Notes: generated by a model from the sequence alone, not told the origin. Positions 22,256 to 31,016 are shown, numbered from the stretch's first letter. The stretch is DNA of 34,451 bases from a virus (IMGVR_UViG_3300020159_000120:1-34451), one strand, 5' to 3'. Numbers and translations are program-made.

Positions 22256-23803
22256 ATGTTAAATTCATTTGCCAACAAGCCGTCAACACAACGAAGCCAA
22301 TCGGTTTCGGTAGCTGCGCCTATTGGCGGTTGGAATGCCCGTGATTCTTTGGGCGCAATGGATCCATTGGATGCCGTTACCCTGACAAACTTTTGGCCTG
22401 GCACAAACTCGGTCATTTTGCGAAACGGATACACCAAATACGCTACTGGCATTACCGGCGTGGTGCAAAGCCTATTTGCTTATAGTTCGGGCACATCCAA
22501 CAAGTTGTTTGCCGTAGCGGTAGATTCAATTTACGATGTTACGGCAGGCGGCGCGGTTGGTGCTGCTAGTGTTACCGGCCTATCAAACGCCAAATTTCAA
22601 TACATCAACATTACGACTACAGGCGGCTCTTATTTGATGTGTGTAAACGGTGCGGACAAGCTTCGCACTTTTGATGGAACATCTTGGCACAAAGATGGCG
22701 ATGGTGCGCCTTACGACATAACAGGCGTGGATACCGCAAATTGTGCAAACATTACGTTGTTTAAAAACCGTGTGTGGTTGGTGGAAAATAATTCCTTAAA
22801 AGCTTGGTATTTGCCCACTAACAGCATTGGTGGCGCAGCAGTAGCATTGGACATGACCAGCTTGGTGCAATTGGGCGGCTACATCATGGCTGGCATGACT
22901 TGGACGCTAGACGCTGGCTATGGCGTGGATGATTACCTTGCGTTCATCACAAGCAATGGTGAGGTTGTAGTCTGGCGGTTAACTGATCCCACAACGCCAA
23001 GCGGCATTGCAATGATTGGTTTATGGCAACTTGGCGCACCTATTGGTCGGCGGTGCTGGATCAAATACGGCGGTGATTTGTTATTGATTACCCAAGATGG
23101 CGTAATGCCAATGTCGGGTTCTTTGCAATCAAGCCGCCTTGATCCTCGGGTGTCTATTACCAACAAAATTCAATTTGCGGTAAGCCAAGCGGTTAGTTCT
23201 TATGGGCAAAACTTTGGTTGGAATTTGCTTTACTACCCCAAAGAAAACCAACTTTACTTAAATGTGCCAATTGCGTCGGGGCAAGAGCAGCAATATGTGA
23301 TGAACACCATCACTAAAAGCTGGTGTAACTTTACGGGTTGGAGCGCCAATTGTTGGGAAATTTGGCAAGATGATCCCTATTTTGGCGGCAATGGCTACGT
23401 TGGTTTAGCTTGGCAAGGCTCGGTGGATGACACATCCAACATCAATGGTTTTGCCTTGCAAAGCTTTCAAAATTACGGAACATCTACCCAAAAGCAATGC
23501 AAGATGATTCGTTATCATTTGCTAAGTAACGGCACGCCGTCTATTTTTGGCAATGTAAACGTTGATTACAACTTAGACAACAATAGCGCCCAATTAAGTT
23601 TTTCCGCTTCGCAATTTGGCACTTGGGATAGTGCTTTGTGGGACATTTCCTATTGGGGCGGCGGGTTGTCACCTACCGCCGATTGGCAAGGAACAACGGG
23701 GATTGGATATTCTTTTGCTCCCACGTTGAACACAGCTACGCAGGGTATAGAATTGCAATGGGTCGCAACCGACTTGGTGTTTGAGGCTGGTGGTGTCCTT
23801 TGA
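22256..23803 (+). CDS. Tail hub / DNA-stabilisation protein, P22 gp10-like (515 aa)
   Basis: ATG 22256 is chosen, 11 nt after the connector stop; a start at 22208 would add 16 basic residues within that gene. The 515-aa chain starts APIGGWNARDSLGAMDPLDA, TLTNFWPGTNSVILRNGYTK, a conserved opening of podovirus hub proteins. It goes on with repeated strand-turn units rich in Trp, Gly and Tyr, suggesting a beta-propeller. In P22, gp10 plugs the portal-gp4 stack and holds the tailspikes and needle. This assignment is by pattern and order. Confidence 0.7.
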   Translation: MLNSFANKPSTQRSQSVSVAAPIGGWNARDSLGAMDPLDAVTLTNFWPGTNSVILRNGYTKYATGITGVVQSLFAYSSGTSNKLFAVAVDSIYDVTAGGAVGAASVTGLSNAKFQYINITTTGGSYLMCVNGADKLRTFDGTSWHKDGDGAPYDITGVDTANCANITLFKNRVWLVENNSLKAWYLPTNSIGGAAVALDMTSLVQLGGYIMAGMTWTLDAGYGVDDYLAFITSNGEVVVWRLTDPTTPSGIAMIGLWQLGAPIGRRCWIKYGGDLLLITQDGVMPMSGSLQSSRLDPRVSITNKIQFAVSQAVSSYGQNFGWNLLYYPKENQLYLNVPIASGQEQQYVMNTITKSWCNFTGWSANCWEIWQDDPYFGGNGYVGLAWQGSVDDTSNINGFALQSFQNYGTSTQKQCKMIRYHLLSNGTPSIFGNVNVDYNLDNNSAQLSFSASQFGTWDSALWDISYWGGGLSPTADWQGTTGIGYSFAPTLNTATQGIELQWVATDLVFEAGGVL

Positions 23804-24236
23804 GATCACTTCCGACCATGCAGCAGGGCACTGGACTGCACAAAAGGTCGATGGTGGCTACTTTCAAGAGCGCAGCCGGTCTATCGGGTTGAAGAAAAAC
23901 GGCGAATTTGTTGCCGGTGTTATTTACGAAAACTGGCATGGCAGGTCAATTACTTGCCATATTGCAGTCACCGGACGCATGACATCGGCCTATTTAGGCG
24001 CTATTTTCCACTACCCGTTTAATGTTTGTAAGGTCGGCAAAATCATTGTGCCGGTTAGCAGCGCAAACATTGCAAGCATCAAATTTGTTGAAAAAATGGG
24101 CTTTCTAGAGGAAGCACGGATTAAAGATGCAATGGCTGATGGGGATATGGTAATCCTCACAATGCCAAAAGAACGATGCAAATATTTGGAGTATAGATAT
24201 GGGAAAACAAGCACCAACGCCACCGGCAACGCCTGA
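23793..24236 (+). CDS. GNAT-family acetyltransferase (147 aa)
   Basis: GTG 23793 is selected because GAGG lies six bases before it; TTG 23781 is also in frame. The sequence shows the GNAT order: strands with GVIYENWHGRSITCHIAV, then the CoA-side helix region (YLGAIFHYPFNVCKVGKIIV), and the typical C-terminal motif NIASIKFVEKMGFLEEARIK. It may acetylate a host or virion protein or a small molecule. Both flanking genes overlap it (11 and 38 nt), so it belongs to the tail transcript. Its function there is unclear. Confidence 0.8.
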   Translation: MSFEITSDHAAGHWTAQKVDGGYFQERSRSIGLKKNGEFVAGVIYENWHGRSITCHIAVTGRMTSAYLGAIFHYPFNVCKVGKIIVPVSSANIASIKFVEKMGFLEEARIKDAMADGDMVILTMPKERCKYLEYRYGKTSTNATGNA

Positions 24237-25275
24237 TTACAAAGGCGCTGCAAAAGAGCAAGGAATTGCAAACCTTGAAGCTTCGCGTTTGGGTTCAAAG
24301 CTATCTAACCCCAATATGTACACGCCCTATGGCAATCAATTGATATCGTATGAGGGTGATCAACCGACTATCACGCAAACGTTAACGCCGGAGGCGCAAA
24401 AGACGTTAGATGAGCAACAAAAAACTCAGTACCAGCTTGCATCACTAGGCGGCAAAGGCGCAAACCTTGCAAGCAATGTACTTGATAAATCATTTAACTT
24501 TGGCGGGCCTGATGTTCAAACATCACTAGATTTAAGCAATGTTGTCAAGATGCCCGTAAACGCTGGCACAACCGGCATGGAAGCCATCATGTCGCGCTTA
24601 GAGCCGTCTTTGGCACGCAATAGGGTAAGCACGGAAACTAACCTGATTAATCAAGGTTTGCGACCAGGAACGGAGGCTTACGACAATGCTGCAAGACTGT
24701 TAAGCGAATCAGAAAACGACCAAAGAACACAAGCGGCTTTGCAAGGAATTAACCTAGATACCGCCGCTAACGTGCAAGGGTATAACCAAGCCTTACAAGG
24801 TGGACAATTTGCTAACACCGCACAACAACAAGCATTGGCGCAAGCAATCCAAAACCGCCAAATGCCGTTGAATGAAATCGCGGCATTGATGTCTGGCAGT
24901 CAAATTCAAAATCCGCAATTTGGCGCTTATTCGGGGTCAAACGTAACTGCCGCGCCCACGTTTGCGGCTACGCAAGCACAAGGCCAAGCGGAACAAAACA
25001 ACTACAACCAACAAGTGGCAACGCAAAACGCCAACACAGCAGGGCTTTATAGTTTGGCTGGATCAGGGGTTAAAGCCCTTGCACTATCTGATGTGCGATT
25101 GAAATCCAACATTGTTAAAGTTGGCAATCATCCAATTGGAATTGGTATCTATGAATACGACATTTTTGGACAACGTGAGCGCGGTGTAATTGCACAAGAA
25201 CTTATGCAAGTAATTCCAAATGCGGTGCATCAACATCCAAGCGGCTATTTGATGGTTGATTACGGGAGACTATAA
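24199..25275 (+). CDS. Virion protein with C-terminal S74-type chaperone domain (358 aa)
   Basis: Residues 1-290 are helical and rich in Gln, Asn and Ala (ALAQAIQNRQMPLNEIAALM), as in podovirus ejection proteins. The last 63 residues carry LSDVRLKSNI (Ser297), GIYEYDIF and GVIAQELMQVIPNAV, the Peptidase S74 (intramolecular chaperone) signature seen at fibre C-termini, where Ser and Lys of the SDxRLK block cut the domain off. The domain is the short form and ends the protein. It is the first of three proteins placed like P22 gp7, gp20 and gp16. Confidence 0.8.
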   Translation: MGKQAPTPPATPDYKGAAKEQGIANLEASRLGSKLSNPNMYTPYGNQLISYEGDQPTITQTLTPEAQKTLDEQQKTQYQLASLGGKGANLASNVLDKSFNFGGPDVQTSLDLSNVVKMPVNAGTTGMEAIMSRLEPSLARNRVSTETNLINQGLRPGTEAYDNAARLLSESENDQRTQAALQGINLDTAANVQGYNQALQGGQFANTAQQQALAQAIQNRQMPLNEIAALMSGSQIQNPQFGAYSGSNVTAAPTFAATQAQGQAEQNNYNQQVATQNANTAGLYSLAGSGVKALALSDVRLKSNIVKVGNHPIGIGIYEYDIFGQRERGVIAQELMQVIPNAVHQHPSGYLMVDYGRL

Positions 25276-25992
25276 ATGGCAACAGTTAGTTTAATTGATC
25301 CATATTCGCAACAAGCTGAACAAATTGCCCGTCGGCAACGCATGGCGCAAGCTTTGCAAGAACGTGGATCGCAAGTTCTTGAAATGCCGACCATGCCTGG
25401 TGTATTAATTAGCCCTTATGCTGGACTAGCAAAAGTTTTGGAATCTGGTCTTGGTGCATATCAAGAAAAAAAAGCGCAAGAAGATTTAAACAAATTTCAA
25501 ACGGATTACCGCAATAAATACAACACGCAACTTAACGATTTGGCTAAAGCAATTTCTACCCCTGCCGTGCCAGGCGTTGAAGGTCAAGAGGCAATTCCAG
25601 GTCAAGAAGAAATACCAGCCCAGCCCGCGGTCATGGCGCCAAAGATTGAGCGTGGTTTTGGTGGTTATGGACAACCTCAAGAAGCTGAGCAATACGAAGT
25701 GTCGCCAGCCGTGCCAGGCCAAGCCGCAGTGCCAGGCCAAGCCGCAATTCCTGCAAAAGCGGGAGTTCCAGCGGGCTACATTAGCCCCGAATTGCTGCAA
25801 GGAATTGATATTCCAGAAGTCAAGCAAATGGCAATGGCAAAGTATTTGGCGCAGTTTGAGCCTAAAGCGTTAATTAAAGGATCGCCTGGAGATGTATTTT
25901 TTGATCAAGTTACAGGCAAAGAACGATTTAGTGTGCCAATTACGGCAACGGCAACTAAATCAAACATTGGTAATGTTAATCCATCAGATTAG
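25276..25992 (+). CDS. Ejection-type protein, 5' part, ends at in-frame amber (238 aa)
   Basis: The 238-residue part starts one base after the previous stop. It begins VSLIDPYSQQAEQIARRQRM, then a helical segment (GLGAYQEKKAQEDLNKFQTD) and a proline-rich run with PGQAAVPGQA repeats. It stops at TAG 25990-25992 inside the first 39-residue repeat (IGNVNPSD, amber). The same frame stays open for 463 more codons to 27381, and aligned repeats have Tyr or Phe at the stop position, so the original gene was probably 25276-27381. Confidence 0.75.
   Translation: MATVSLIDPYSQQAEQIARRQRMAQALQERGSQVLEMPTMPGVLISPYAGLAKVLESGLGAYQEKKAQEDLNKFQTDYRNKYNTQLNDLAKAISTPAVPGVEGQEAIPGQEEIPAQPAVMAPKIERGFGGYGQPQEAEQYEVSPAVPGQAAVPGQAAIPAKAGVPAGYISPELLQGIDIPEVKQMAMAKYLAQFEPKALIKGSPGDVFFDQVTGKERFSVPITATATKSNIGNVNPSD
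25711..25746 (+). repeat. Tandem 18-bp repeat in the proline-rich linker
   Basis: GTGCCAGGCCAAGCCGCA occurs twice without a gap (25711-25728 and 25729-25746), encoding VPGQAA. Looser copies (PGVEGQEAIPGQEEIP) lie about 140 bp upstream. The array is a flexible linker that can expand or shrink by slippage. Confidence 0.85.
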
Positions 25993-26751
25993 ACGCCCGA
26001 ATCTCTTGCTAAATTTTCAACAAGTCAAAATTATGGTGATTTAATATTAAAACCATCAAAAGCTGATAAGCCAGAAAAATTAATTGCCAATATTAACGCT
26101 GACAGTTACACGCCAGAATCTGTCGCTAAATTTTCCTTATCTAGCAATTATGCCGATTTGGTGCTAAAGCCAGCTAAAACTGAAAAAGCACAATCATTGA
26201 TTGGCAATGTTACTCCAGACAGTTACACACCAGAATCACTCGCCAAATTTGCTTTAAGCAGCAACTATGCTGATTTGGTTTTGAAACCTAGTAAAGCAGA
26301 ACAACCGCCAAAATTGATTGGCAATGTCAACCCATCTGACTTTACGCCAGCATCTTTGGCGGCGTTTAATTTAAGTGGTAAATATGAAGATTTAGTGCTG
26401 AAGCCAGCTAAAACCGAAAAAGCAGACAAGCTGATTGGCAATGTCAACCCAAGTGATTACACGCTGGAATCCGTAAAAGCATTTTCACTTAGCAACGACT
26501 ACAGTGACTTGGTATTGAAGCCATCCAAAGCAGACAAAGTAGATAGAACAATTGCCAACGTCAACCCTGACAGCTATACGCCAGCGTCTGTAGCGGCATT
26601 TGCGCTAAGTGGCAACTATAACGATTTGGTGCTAAGGGCAGAAAAAGCCAAAGACAGCAAAAATATTGCCAATGTCAACCCGAATGACTTTACGCCAGCT
26701 TCCATAGAGAAGTTTGTTGCAAGCGGCAAATATTCAGATTTGATTCCAGTC
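25966..26751 (+). repeat. Seven tandem 117-bp (39-aa) protein repeats
   Basis: The unit reads approximately IGNVNPSDYTPESLAKF, then a variable SLSxNYxDLVLKP, then SKAxK. The codon before TPxS falls at 25990, 26107, 26224, 26341, 26458, 26575 and 26689: six steps, five of 117 bp and the last of 114 bp. The Tyr/Phe codons there are TAC, TAC, TTT, TAC, TAT and TTT in repeats 2-7, while repeat 1 has TAG. Confidence 0.9.
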
Positions 26752-27381
26752 AAAAAAGCTGGTGAGGGCGGCGCTGCGGGCGACAAAGTGCCTACCGGCT
26801 CAATCAGCGTTATAGACCCAACTGATCCCGCTAAAAAGAGAGTTATTCTTGTAACGCAAGCACGGGCTATTAAAGAAGGTTTAACGCCTGCTAGTTCCAC
26901 CAAAGAAGGCGCAGCAAGTGAAGGTGAACGTAAAGCTGCAACATTATTGCAGCGGTTACAGTTTTCGCAATCTCAATTGACAGACGCATTGGTTGCTGAT
27001 CCTAACGCAGCTAAACCTGGGGTGTTTTCTTCAGCAGTTGCAAAACTGTCAACCCCATTGGCAAATAGTTTGACGCCAGAGGCACGTCAACGAGTGCAAT
27101 CTGCACAACTTGACATTCTTGATGCAGCATTGACGCTTGGCACTGGAGCCGCGTATACCAGAGAGCAATTAGAAGGCTATCGTGAGGCTTATTTTCCGCA
27201 ACTTTTTGATAAGCCCAATCAAATTTTGGATAAACAAAAACGATTAGAAAATGTGATTAATGCAGCAAAAATTGCAGCAGGCCGCGCAACGCAATTAATT
27301 CCCGCTGCACCCGCTGCTGCTGTTGGTGGTAGTTCTGCAATGAGTGCAGCAGATGCAATCATAAACAAAGGCCGGAGGTAG
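26158..27381 (+). CDS. 3' part of the amber-interrupted ejection-type gene (407 aa)
   Basis: This is the longest part a gene caller would list after the amber codon, from GTG 26158 to TAG 27381. No Shine-Dalgarno precedes the GTG and it begins in the middle of a repeat unit, so independent initiation here is doubtful. The C-terminal domain after the repeats (about 500-701 of the full frame) is helical (ERKAATLLQRLQFSQSQLTD, then SPLANSLTPEARQRVQSAQL-like segments) and ends SAADAIINKGRR. It is followed after one base by the next gene, whose GGAGG site overlaps this tail. Confidence 0.5.
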   Translation: MVLKPAKTEKAQSLIGNVTPDSYTPESLAKFALSSNYADLVLKPSKAEQPPKLIGNVNPSDFTPASLAAFNLSGKYEDLVLKPAKTEKADKLIGNVNPSDYTLESVKAFSLSNDYSDLVLKPSKADKVDRTIANVNPDSYTPASVAAFALSGNYNDLVLRAEKAKDSKNIANVNPNDFTPASIEKFVASGKYSDLIPVKKAGEGGAAGDKVPTGSISVIDPTDPAKKRVILVTQARAIKEGLTPASSTKEGAASEGERKAATLLQRLQFSQSQLTDALVADPNAAKPGVFSSAVAKLSTPLANSLTPEARQRVQSAQLDILDAALTLGTGAAYTREQLEGYREAYFPQLFDKPNQILDKQKRLENVINAAKIAAGRATQLIPAAPAAAVGGSSAMSAADAIINKGRR

Positions 27382-27382
27382 C

Positions 27383-29182
27383 ATGGCAAAAGCTGAAGAC
27401 TACGCCAATTGGATTGTCGCCAACCAAGACAAGCAAGGCACGCCTGACTTTGAAACAGTAGCAAAGGCTTACCAAGAGGCTAAAACCGCAGAAGGTTTGC
27501 AAGCAACGCCAACCAGTGAGGGTATGTCTGGCGCTCGTGCAACAGCAGCACAGCCTTCAAGCTATGAATTCAGCAAAACAGTTGAAAGCGCATTACCTAG
27601 CTTGTACGAAAACACTATTGGTGGGCTAGTAAAAGCCATATCAAGCCCTGTGCAAACCGCGCAAGGTATTGGCGACATTGTGGCGGGCGGTGTGTATAAG
27701 GCGCTGCCAGGGCCGGTGCAACGCGGGTTGACGGCTATTGAAACATCACCTTACAACCCGTTGGGTAACCCGGCAGCATTGCAGCGGGCGCAAACAATGG
27801 CAAGCGCAGTTGGTCAAGACTACGCCAAAACTTACGGCACAGGCGCAGGCTTTCAAAAAATGATGGAAGAAGACCCGTTTCGTATTGTGGGCGATGTTTC
27901 TACGGTGTTGGGCGGTGGTGGTGCTGCTTTGAGAGCAGGAACAAAAGGCGCTAAAGCACAACAACTTGCTAATGCTTTAATTAAGGGCGGCGAACTTACT
28001 AACCCCATCAATATGCTTACTCGTCCCGCTGCGGCAATGGTTAGCCCAACTGTTGACCCTAACGTCAGGGCGTTGATGAATGAAGGCGTAACGCCTACTA
28101 CAGGCCAAATTCTTGGCGGTGGCTACAAGCGTGCCGAAGAAGGTTTGACCAGCGTTTTGGGACTTGGAGATTTCATTAAAGGCGCTCAAACTCGAGCAGT
28201 TGAAAGTTTTAACCGAGCAGCAATCAATAGATCATTAAAACCGATTGGTGAAACATTACCGCCTGACCTTATTGGCCGTGATGCAATCCAATTTGCCAGA
28301 GATAAACTTGGCGAAAAATACGACAAATTGCTGCCAAAATTGACGGTGCAAGCAGATTCCACTTGGTTGCAAAATATAAGTGACTTAAAGCAGAATGTGC
28401 AAAAAGGCGCAATTGACCCTAATATCAAACCCATGTTTGATAATTTTGTTAATGACAATATTCTTAGCAAATTTCAAGGACAAAACGCAATTACTGGTGA
28501 AACAATAAAAAACATTCAAACAGACTTAGACAAAACCATTAAAAGATATTCTGTTTCAGATGATCCTGATGTGATTTTAATTGCTGAAGCTTTAAAAGAA
28601 ACGCGAAGCAATTTGCTTGATTTAATTCGTCGATCTAACCCGCAAAAAGCTGCGGAGTTGAAAGCAATTGATACCGGATACGCAAACTTCATACGAGTTA
28701 AAAAAGCAGCAGGATTGATAGGCGCTGAAGAGGGTATTTTCTCGCCAGCACAATTGCAAAGCGCGGTGCGAAATGTTGATAGAAGCAAAGACAAAGGTCA
28801 ATTTGCAACCGGCGAGGCGCTGATGCAGGATTTGTCTGAAACAGGCAAAACTGTTTTGGGCAACAAGCTACCGGACTCAGGCACACCTTATCGCGCAATG
28901 CTGCCGTTGATTATTGGAGGCGGTGCAGGAGCCGCTGGTTACCCAGCAATTGCCGCTGGAATGCTTGCTGGCCCTGCATTATATTCTGCGCCAGGACAAC
29001 GGCTAATGGCTTCGGCTTTAACTTCTAGGCCAGCCGGTGCAGCAACAATGGCAAATCAATTACGCACTAATCAAAAATTGAAACAAGCAGCATTAGCTGC
29101 CAATCAATTGGGCAATCAACAAAGCGGACTTGATGAATGGCTGCGCCTCAATCAAAAAGCACTAGCACAGCAACAAAGGTGA
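27383..29182 (+). CDS. Large ejection / internal virion protein candidate (599 aa)
   Basis: GGAGG lies just before ATG 27383. The N-terminus (AEDYANWIVANQDKQGTPDF, then ETVAKAYQEAKTAEG) is a short module found at the start of many phage virion proteins. Gly/Ala-rich, partly amphipathic helices follow, and one hydrophobic stretch near 510-540 (LPLIIGGGAGAAGYPAIAAG) could span or enter a membrane. The C-terminal 50 residues are Gln-rich and helical. Size, order and composition suit a P22 gp16-like protein that helps DNA cross the envelope. Function is inferred. Confidence 0.7.
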   Translation: MAKAEDYANWIVANQDKQGTPDFETVAKAYQEAKTAEGLQATPTSEGMSGARATAAQPSSYEFSKTVESALPSLYENTIGGLVKAISSPVQTAQGIGDIVAGGVYKALPGPVQRGLTAIETSPYNPLGNPAALQRAQTMASAVGQDYAKTYGTGAGFQKMMEEDPFRIVGDVSTVLGGGGAALRAGTKGAKAQQLANALIKGGELTNPINMLTRPAAAMVSPTVDPNVRALMNEGVTPTTGQILGGGYKRAEEGLTSVLGLGDFIKGAQTRAVESFNRAAINRSLKPIGETLPPDLIGRDAIQFARDKLGEKYDKLLPKLTVQADSTWLQNISDLKQNVQKGAIDPNIKPMFDNFVNDNILSKFQGQNAITGETIKNIQTDLDKTIKRYSVSDDPDVILIAEALKETRSNLLDLIRRSNPQKAAELKAIDTGYANFIRVKKAAGLIGAEEGIFSPAQLQSAVRNVDRSKDKGQFATGEALMQDLSETGKTVLGNKLPDSGTPYRAMLPLIIGGGAGAAGYPAIAAGMLAGPALYSAPGQRLMASALTSRPAGAATMANQLRTNQKLKQAALAANQLGNQQSGLDEWLRLNQKALAQQQR

Positions 29183-29191
29183 AACCATGAG

Positions 29192-29749
29192 TTACTTTCT
29201 GTGTAAATTGTTTTTGATCTTTGAAATATGAGACTGAGTAACGCCATATACAGCGGCAAGAACAGATTGTTTTTCTGTGTTGGCCCTAATTGCGGCAACA
29301 TCTTCATTGGTCAACCGACCATTCCAATGATCAGTTCCATAATTGTGGCGGCGTTTTTTGGCTGCATCCGCATTGTTTTCAGCCTTTGTTCCCAACTGAA
29401 GATGATCGGGATTTACACATGGCGGGTTGTCGCATTTGTGCATGATGATCTTGCCATCAGGTATTTTTCCAACGTAAATTTCGTAAGCGTAGCGATGCGC
29501 TCTAACAGTTTTGCCTCCGGCAATCATAAAAATTCCGTATCCATTGGCATTTTTTCCGCCAATCCAATGCCAACAATTCTCAGATTTTTGGATTTTTGCT
29601 TCAAAGGCTTGCTGTTCCGTAATGCCCAAATGTTGATCCAAGGTCTTAGAATACCAGGCTTGTTTGTAATGTTTGCTGCACAATTGACGCGCCACGGCTG
29701 GCTCAAGACAAAGCGAACATGGAACAATTTTGTTTACTTGATGGCCCAT
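29192..29749 (-). CDS. HNH endonuclease with C-terminal HTH (homing-type)
   Basis: ATG 29749 has GGAGG at 29754-29758 on the minus strand, which outweighs the longer reading from 29782. The 185-aa protein has a Cys-rich N-terminal knuckle ([20 protein letters not shown]) and an HNH_3 core ([16 protein letters not shown], then [20 protein letters not shown], then [20 protein letters not shown]). A C-terminal DNA-binding segment ([38 protein letters not shown]) follows. It lies antisense to all its neighbours, between two virion genes, as selfish homing endonucleases do. It is intact. Confidence 0.9.
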   Translation of the reverse strand: MGHQVNKIVPCSLCLEPAVARQLCSKHYKQAWYSKTLDQHLGITEQQAFEAKIQKSENCWHWIGGKNANGYGIFMIAGGKTVRAHRYAYEIYVGKIPDGKIIMHKCDNPPCVNPDHLQLGTKAENNADAAKKRRHNYGTDHWNGRLTNEDVAAIRANTEKQSVLAAVYGVTQSHISKIKNNLHRK

Positions 29750-29770
29750 AAATCCTCCGGTAAAAACCCG

Positions 29771-29799
29771 ATTATATTCCATTTTGATGGAGGCTACAA
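29771..29799 (-). promoter_or_regulatory. Promoter of the HNH gene
   Basis: On the minus strand TTGTAG (29794-29799) and TATAAT (29771-29776) are separated by exactly 17 bp; the -10 is a perfect consensus. Transcription would start near 29764, 15 nt before the endonuclease start. The -35 box touches the ATG of the tail-fibre gene on the other strand. Confidence 0.75.
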
Positions 29800-30833
29800 T
29801 GTCTTATAATGGCTCCGGCACATTCCAAATTAACACTTCGGGGCAGCCCGTGGTGACCGGCACGATTATTAGTAGCACCGCGTTTAACTCATTGACTGCG
29901 GATTTAGCTACCGGCTTGTCTACCGCAATTACAAAGGACGGGCAAACGGCGACCACCGTGCGAATTCCTTTTGCCCAAGGCATTAGTTCAACCCTTGCCA
30001 CAGACTCTACAAGCGGCTCTACAGGCTCAATTTTTACTGCTGGCGGGGTAGGTATTACCAAAAGTTTGTTTGTTGGTGGCACGGCAACATTCAGCGCAAC
30101 GCCAATCTTTTCTGCGCTGACCGCATCAAGTGCAGTGGCAACCGATGCATCTAAAGCATTGGTCAGCGTCACCAACACCGGCACAGGCAACAATGTCCTT
30201 GCAACCAATCCAACATTGGCAACGCCAAATATTACTTCCGGTCTAACACTAACAAGCGCGGCGGGAACAAGCGGACAAGTGCTTACTTCTGCTGGCTCCG
30301 GTTTTGCGCCTACTTGGACAACGCCATCAACTGCAAGCGGCACGGTTACATCGGTTGCAACCGGAACGGGTCTTACTGGTGGGCCAATTACTACTACAGG
30401 AACAATTGCTATTGATAGCACTGTTGCAACGCTGACCGGCACTCAAACGCTGACCAATAAGACGCTGACAACACCAAATATTAATTCGGCTCAATTTGCT
30501 ACTGTATCGGGTACTGCGCCGATCTACCCCTGCCGCGCATGGGTAAACTTTAACGGCACTGGCACTGTAGCTATCCGTGCGAGTGGGAATGTGTCGAGTA
30601 TTACTGATAACGGTGTGGGCGATTACACAGTTAACTTTACAACGGCTATGTCGGATGCAAATTATTCTGTAGCGGGAACAGCTATAACCGCTTCTGGAAA
30701 CTATGCCATTCTTAGCATTAATTCTGCAACTTCACCATTAACCACTGCATTTAGAGTGCTTAGTATCCAGCAATCAGGCGGGTCGCCCGCGCCGGCTGAC
30801 CTCACTTATAACAACGTAGCCGTATTTAGATAA
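29799..30833 (+). CDS. Tail fibre protein (344 aa)
   Basis: ATG 29799 has TGGAGG a few bases upstream; the ATG at 29784 lies before that site and is less likely. [20 protein letters not shown] and [20 protein letters not shown] form a common fibre N-terminus. The shaft carries [20 protein letters not shown] and [19 protein letters not shown] motifs. The C-terminal 100 residues ([20 protein letters not shown], then [20 protein letters not shown]) are a known fibre-tip domain. It would bind the host surface, with the next two small genes as its usual companions. Confidence 0.85.
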   Translation: MSYNGSGTFQINTSGQPVVTGTIISSTAFNSLTADLATGLSTAITKDGQTATTVRIPFAQGISSTLATDSTSGSTGSIFTAGGVGITKSLFVGGTATFSATPIFSALTASSAVATDASKALVSVTNTGTGNNVLATNPTLATPNITSGLTLTSAAGTSGQVLTSAGSGFAPTWTTPSTASGTVTSVATGTGLTGGPITTTGTIAIDSTVATLTGTQTLTNKTLTTPNINSAQFATVSGTAPIYPCRAWVNFNGTGTVAIRASGNVSSITDNGVGDYTVNFTTAMSDANYSVAGTAITASGNYAILSINSATSPLTTAFRVLSIQQSGGSPAPADLTYNNVAVFR

Positions 30834-30842
30834 GGAATTAAT

Positions 30843-31016
30843 ATGCCACGAATTATCTACAAAACACCAGACGGCGGCGTTGCCATCATCATCCCAGCTG
30901 ACACCATTGAAGCCTGCATGAAGGACATTCCAGAGGGTGCTGAGTATGCCATTGTGGATGCAGCAGACATTCCTTCAGATAGAACTTTTCGTAACGCATG
31001 GGAGTACATAGCGTGA
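30843..31016 (+). CDS. Small fibre-associated protein (57 aa)
   Basis: The 57-aa ORF (MPRIIYKTPDGGVAIIIPAD) has AGGA six bases before its ATG. The pattern, with a hydrophobic strand pair and an acidic middle followed by FRNAWEY, occurs in phages next to tail-fibre genes. Its stop overlaps the GTG of the next gene (GTGA). It probably assists fibre folding or attaches to the fibre; no experiment is known to me. Confidence 0.75.
   Translation: MPRIIYKTPDGGVAIIIPADTIEACMKDIPEGAEYAIVDAADIPSDRTFRNAWEYIA

Larger units (their letters stand above)
25276..27381 (+). pseudogene. Full ejection-type gene interrupted by one amber codon (702 codons)
   Basis: One frame runs from 25276 to 27381 and contains a single stop, TAG at 25990. 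Codons before and after it encode adjoining halves of one repeat unit, with no frameshift or deletion. Read as Tyr the product would be 701 aa: head (1-230), seven repeats (231-492) and a helical C-terminal domain (500-701). It sits between the S74-type protein and a large membrane-active-looking protein, the place of P22 gp20. A nonsense mutation, an assembly error and suppression by the host are all possible. Confidence 0.7.

Noticed and set aside
25990-25992. Genome-wide TAG recoding as the cause of the internal amber
   Set aside because: TAG appears to end several other well-supported genes, including the endolysin and the glycine-rich protein, and no suppressor tRNA was seen.
26158-26160. 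Independent translation start at GTG 26158
   Set aside because: It lies in the middle of a repeat unit, has no Shine-Dalgarno, and is only the first start-like codon of suitable length after the amber stop.
29228-29809. 193-aa plus-strand frame opposite the HNH gene
   Set aside because: The minus-strand frame has a complete HNH core, promoter and GGAGG site; the plus frame has none of these.
29804-30442. 212-aa minus-strand frame opposite the tail fibre
   Set aside because: Val/Pro/Ala-rich shadow of the Thr/Gly-rich fibre repeats, with no ribosome site or family features.
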